Part shown: positions 4,740 through 5,493 of the stretch, one piece after another
Position numbering within the stretch: position 1 is the stretch's first letter
Layout: the number at the start of each line of letters is the position of its first letter
Assembly (NCBI GenBank): GCA_012961725.1
Contig: DTYU01000111.1
Coordinates: 1 to 5,493, forward strand
Length of the DNA stretch: 5,493 bases
Direction of reading: 5' to 3'
Source: Desulfotomaculum sp.
GTDB lineage: Bacteria; Bacillota; Desulfotomaculia; Desulfotomaculales; Ammonificaceae
Notes under the pieces: model-generated
The model's database searches: none
What the model was told of the DNA's origin: nothing
Seen by the model: only the letters and a program-made list of their open reading frames with translations
Program-made: the position numbers and the translations under genes

Positions 4740-5493
4740 ATGGCAAAAAAGAGGGTGCATGAGGTTGCCAAAGAGCTGAAGATAGAGAGTAGGGAGCTTA
4801 TCAAGAAATTGGCGGAGTTGGGTATCGAGGTTAAGTGCAATTTTTCCGCTTTATCGGATGAAGAAGTCGAACGGGTACGCATGGCGCTTTCCCCGGCTGG
4901 TCCTGATAAAATTATGAAAGGGACGGCAGCCGGTGTTGAATCCGGGCCGTTAGCGGGTAAGGAAGTTGCACCGAAACCGGCAGGGAAATCTGCTGCCCGG
5001 CCGGGAGAGGGCGCGCAGAGGAAACAGGCTGAACCGCAGGGCGCTCAAAAGAAGGCGGAACCAAAAGAAGAGAAGCCGCCGGAGAGATCACCGTCGATTT
5101 CAGACTACGGGCCGGGATTGGTGGATAAGGTTCCTCAGCGTCCACCGGACAGGCGGTTTGCGCAGCGGCCGCTCTCCTTTGAAAAGAGGGCTGGTCGCGG
5201 CATCTTTCCCGGGGTCGCCGGGCGGCCGCTCCAACCTGAAGCAAAGCCTTCTCTGCCGGTGAAACCCGCTCCGGCAGCCCCCGGGGAGGCTGAAGGTTCG
5301 GCGGCTCCTGCACCTGCGGCGAAGGCGGTTGCCGAAAGGGGGACTCCCTTACCGGCGGGTGCCGCACCGGTACGGCCCTCAACAAGTCCACAGCCGGGGG
5401 TTGTAAAATCAGAACCCGGGGTACAGCCCAGGGGGGTACCGGAGCCGCGGCGTGAGCATCGACCCGGGGGGAGGCCGCAGGACCAGGCGTGGC
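4740..5493 (+). CDS. infB: Translation initiation factor IF-2, 3'-partial
   Basis: IF2 is the GTPase that brings formyl-methionyl initiator tRNA to the 30S subunit and promotes subunit joining. The window holds the first 251 codons; the frame is open at the right edge. Residues 1-52, starting MAKKRVHEVAKELKIES and including ELIKKLAELGIEVK, form the IF2 N-terminal motif. From about residue 60 onward the sequence is a low-complexity linker rich in Pro, Ala, Gly, Lys, Glu and Arg, as is usual before the GTP-binding domain in Bacillota. The G domain, with its P-loop, and the tRNA-binding domain must lie to the right. The linker already exceeds 190 residues, at the longer end for Gram-positive IF2. 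It lies 25 nt after ylxQ, with ATG start and a perfect Shine-Dalgarno. Confidence 0.96.
   Translation, partial: MAKKRVHEVAKELKIESRELIKKLAELGIEVKCNFSALSDEEVERVRMALSPAGPDKIMKGTAAGVESGPLAGKEVAPKPAGKSAARPGEGAQRKQAEPQGAQKKAEPKEEKPPERSPSISDYGPGLVDKVPQRPPDRRFAQRPLSFEKRAGRGIFPGVAGRPLQPEAKPSLPVKPAPAAPGEAEGSAAPAPAAKAVAERGTPLPAGAAPVRPSTSPQPGVVKSEPGVQPRGVPEPRREHRPGGRPQDQAW

Noticed and set aside
4912..5391. Long minus-strand ORF opposite infB (159 codons) and plus-strand ORF at 4966-5262
   Set aside because: Both are shadows of the GC-rich, low-complexity infB linker: Pro/Arg/Ser-rich composition, no domain and no ribosome binding site I could see.
1..5493. CRISPR array, rRNA or tRNA genes, transposase, phage or defence genes
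   Set aside because: None seen on either strand. Apart from the rnpM-ylxQ junction the window is ordinary core-genome sequence.

Overview
The window looks like chromosomal core sequence from a moderately GC-rich Gram-positive bacterium of the Bacillota, most likely a clostridial lineage of the Desulfotomaculum/Pelotomaculum/Peptococcaceae kind. The basis is the gene order rimP-nusA-rnpM(ylxR)-ylxQ-infB, which is typical of Bacillota, the short 373-residue NusA without the extra C-terminal repeats of proteobacterial NusA, strong GGAGG-type ribosome binding sites, and frequent TTG starts. The genus is an inference from style only. All genes are on the + strand.

Left part (1-2112): the C-terminal portion of a class B penicillin-binding protein enters from the left edge. 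It is followed by a 63-residue FmdB-type zinc-ribbon protein and a classical thioredoxin. These three are not the usual left neighbours of rimP in Bacillota (polC, proS and isoprenoid or protease genes are more common), so they look like a separate block placed next to the operon.

Middle (2113-2288): a very good sigma-A promoter (TTGCAC, 17 bp, TGC-TATAAT) starts a leader of about 118 nt. The leader carries a perfect 10-bp hairpin (AAAGAGTGGG / CCCACTCTTT), a possible 37-codon upstream ORF, and a small hairpin that would cover part of the rimP Shine-Dalgarno sequence. It is the most clearly regulatory piece of the window.

Right part (2289-5493): the rimP-nusA-rnpM-ylxQ-infB operon. RimP matures the 30S subunit, NusA controls transcript elongation, pausing and termination, RnpM (YlxR) modulates RNase P, YlxQ is an L7Ae-type RNA-binding protein, and IF2 delivers initiator tRNA. 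Together they link transcription, RNA processing and translation start-up. infB runs off the right edge; only its N-terminal domain and disordered linker are visible.

The least expected feature is the rnpM-ylxQ junction. It holds about 130 nt with several inverted repeats and a 43-codon ORF with a near-perfect ribosome binding site and an ATG start. An 11-bp direct repeat (TTCGAGAGGAG) brackets exactly 159 bp (53 codons). Removing one repeat plus the intervening DNA would restore an overlapping rnpM/ylxQ junction, so a small in-frame insertion is a reasonable hypothesis.
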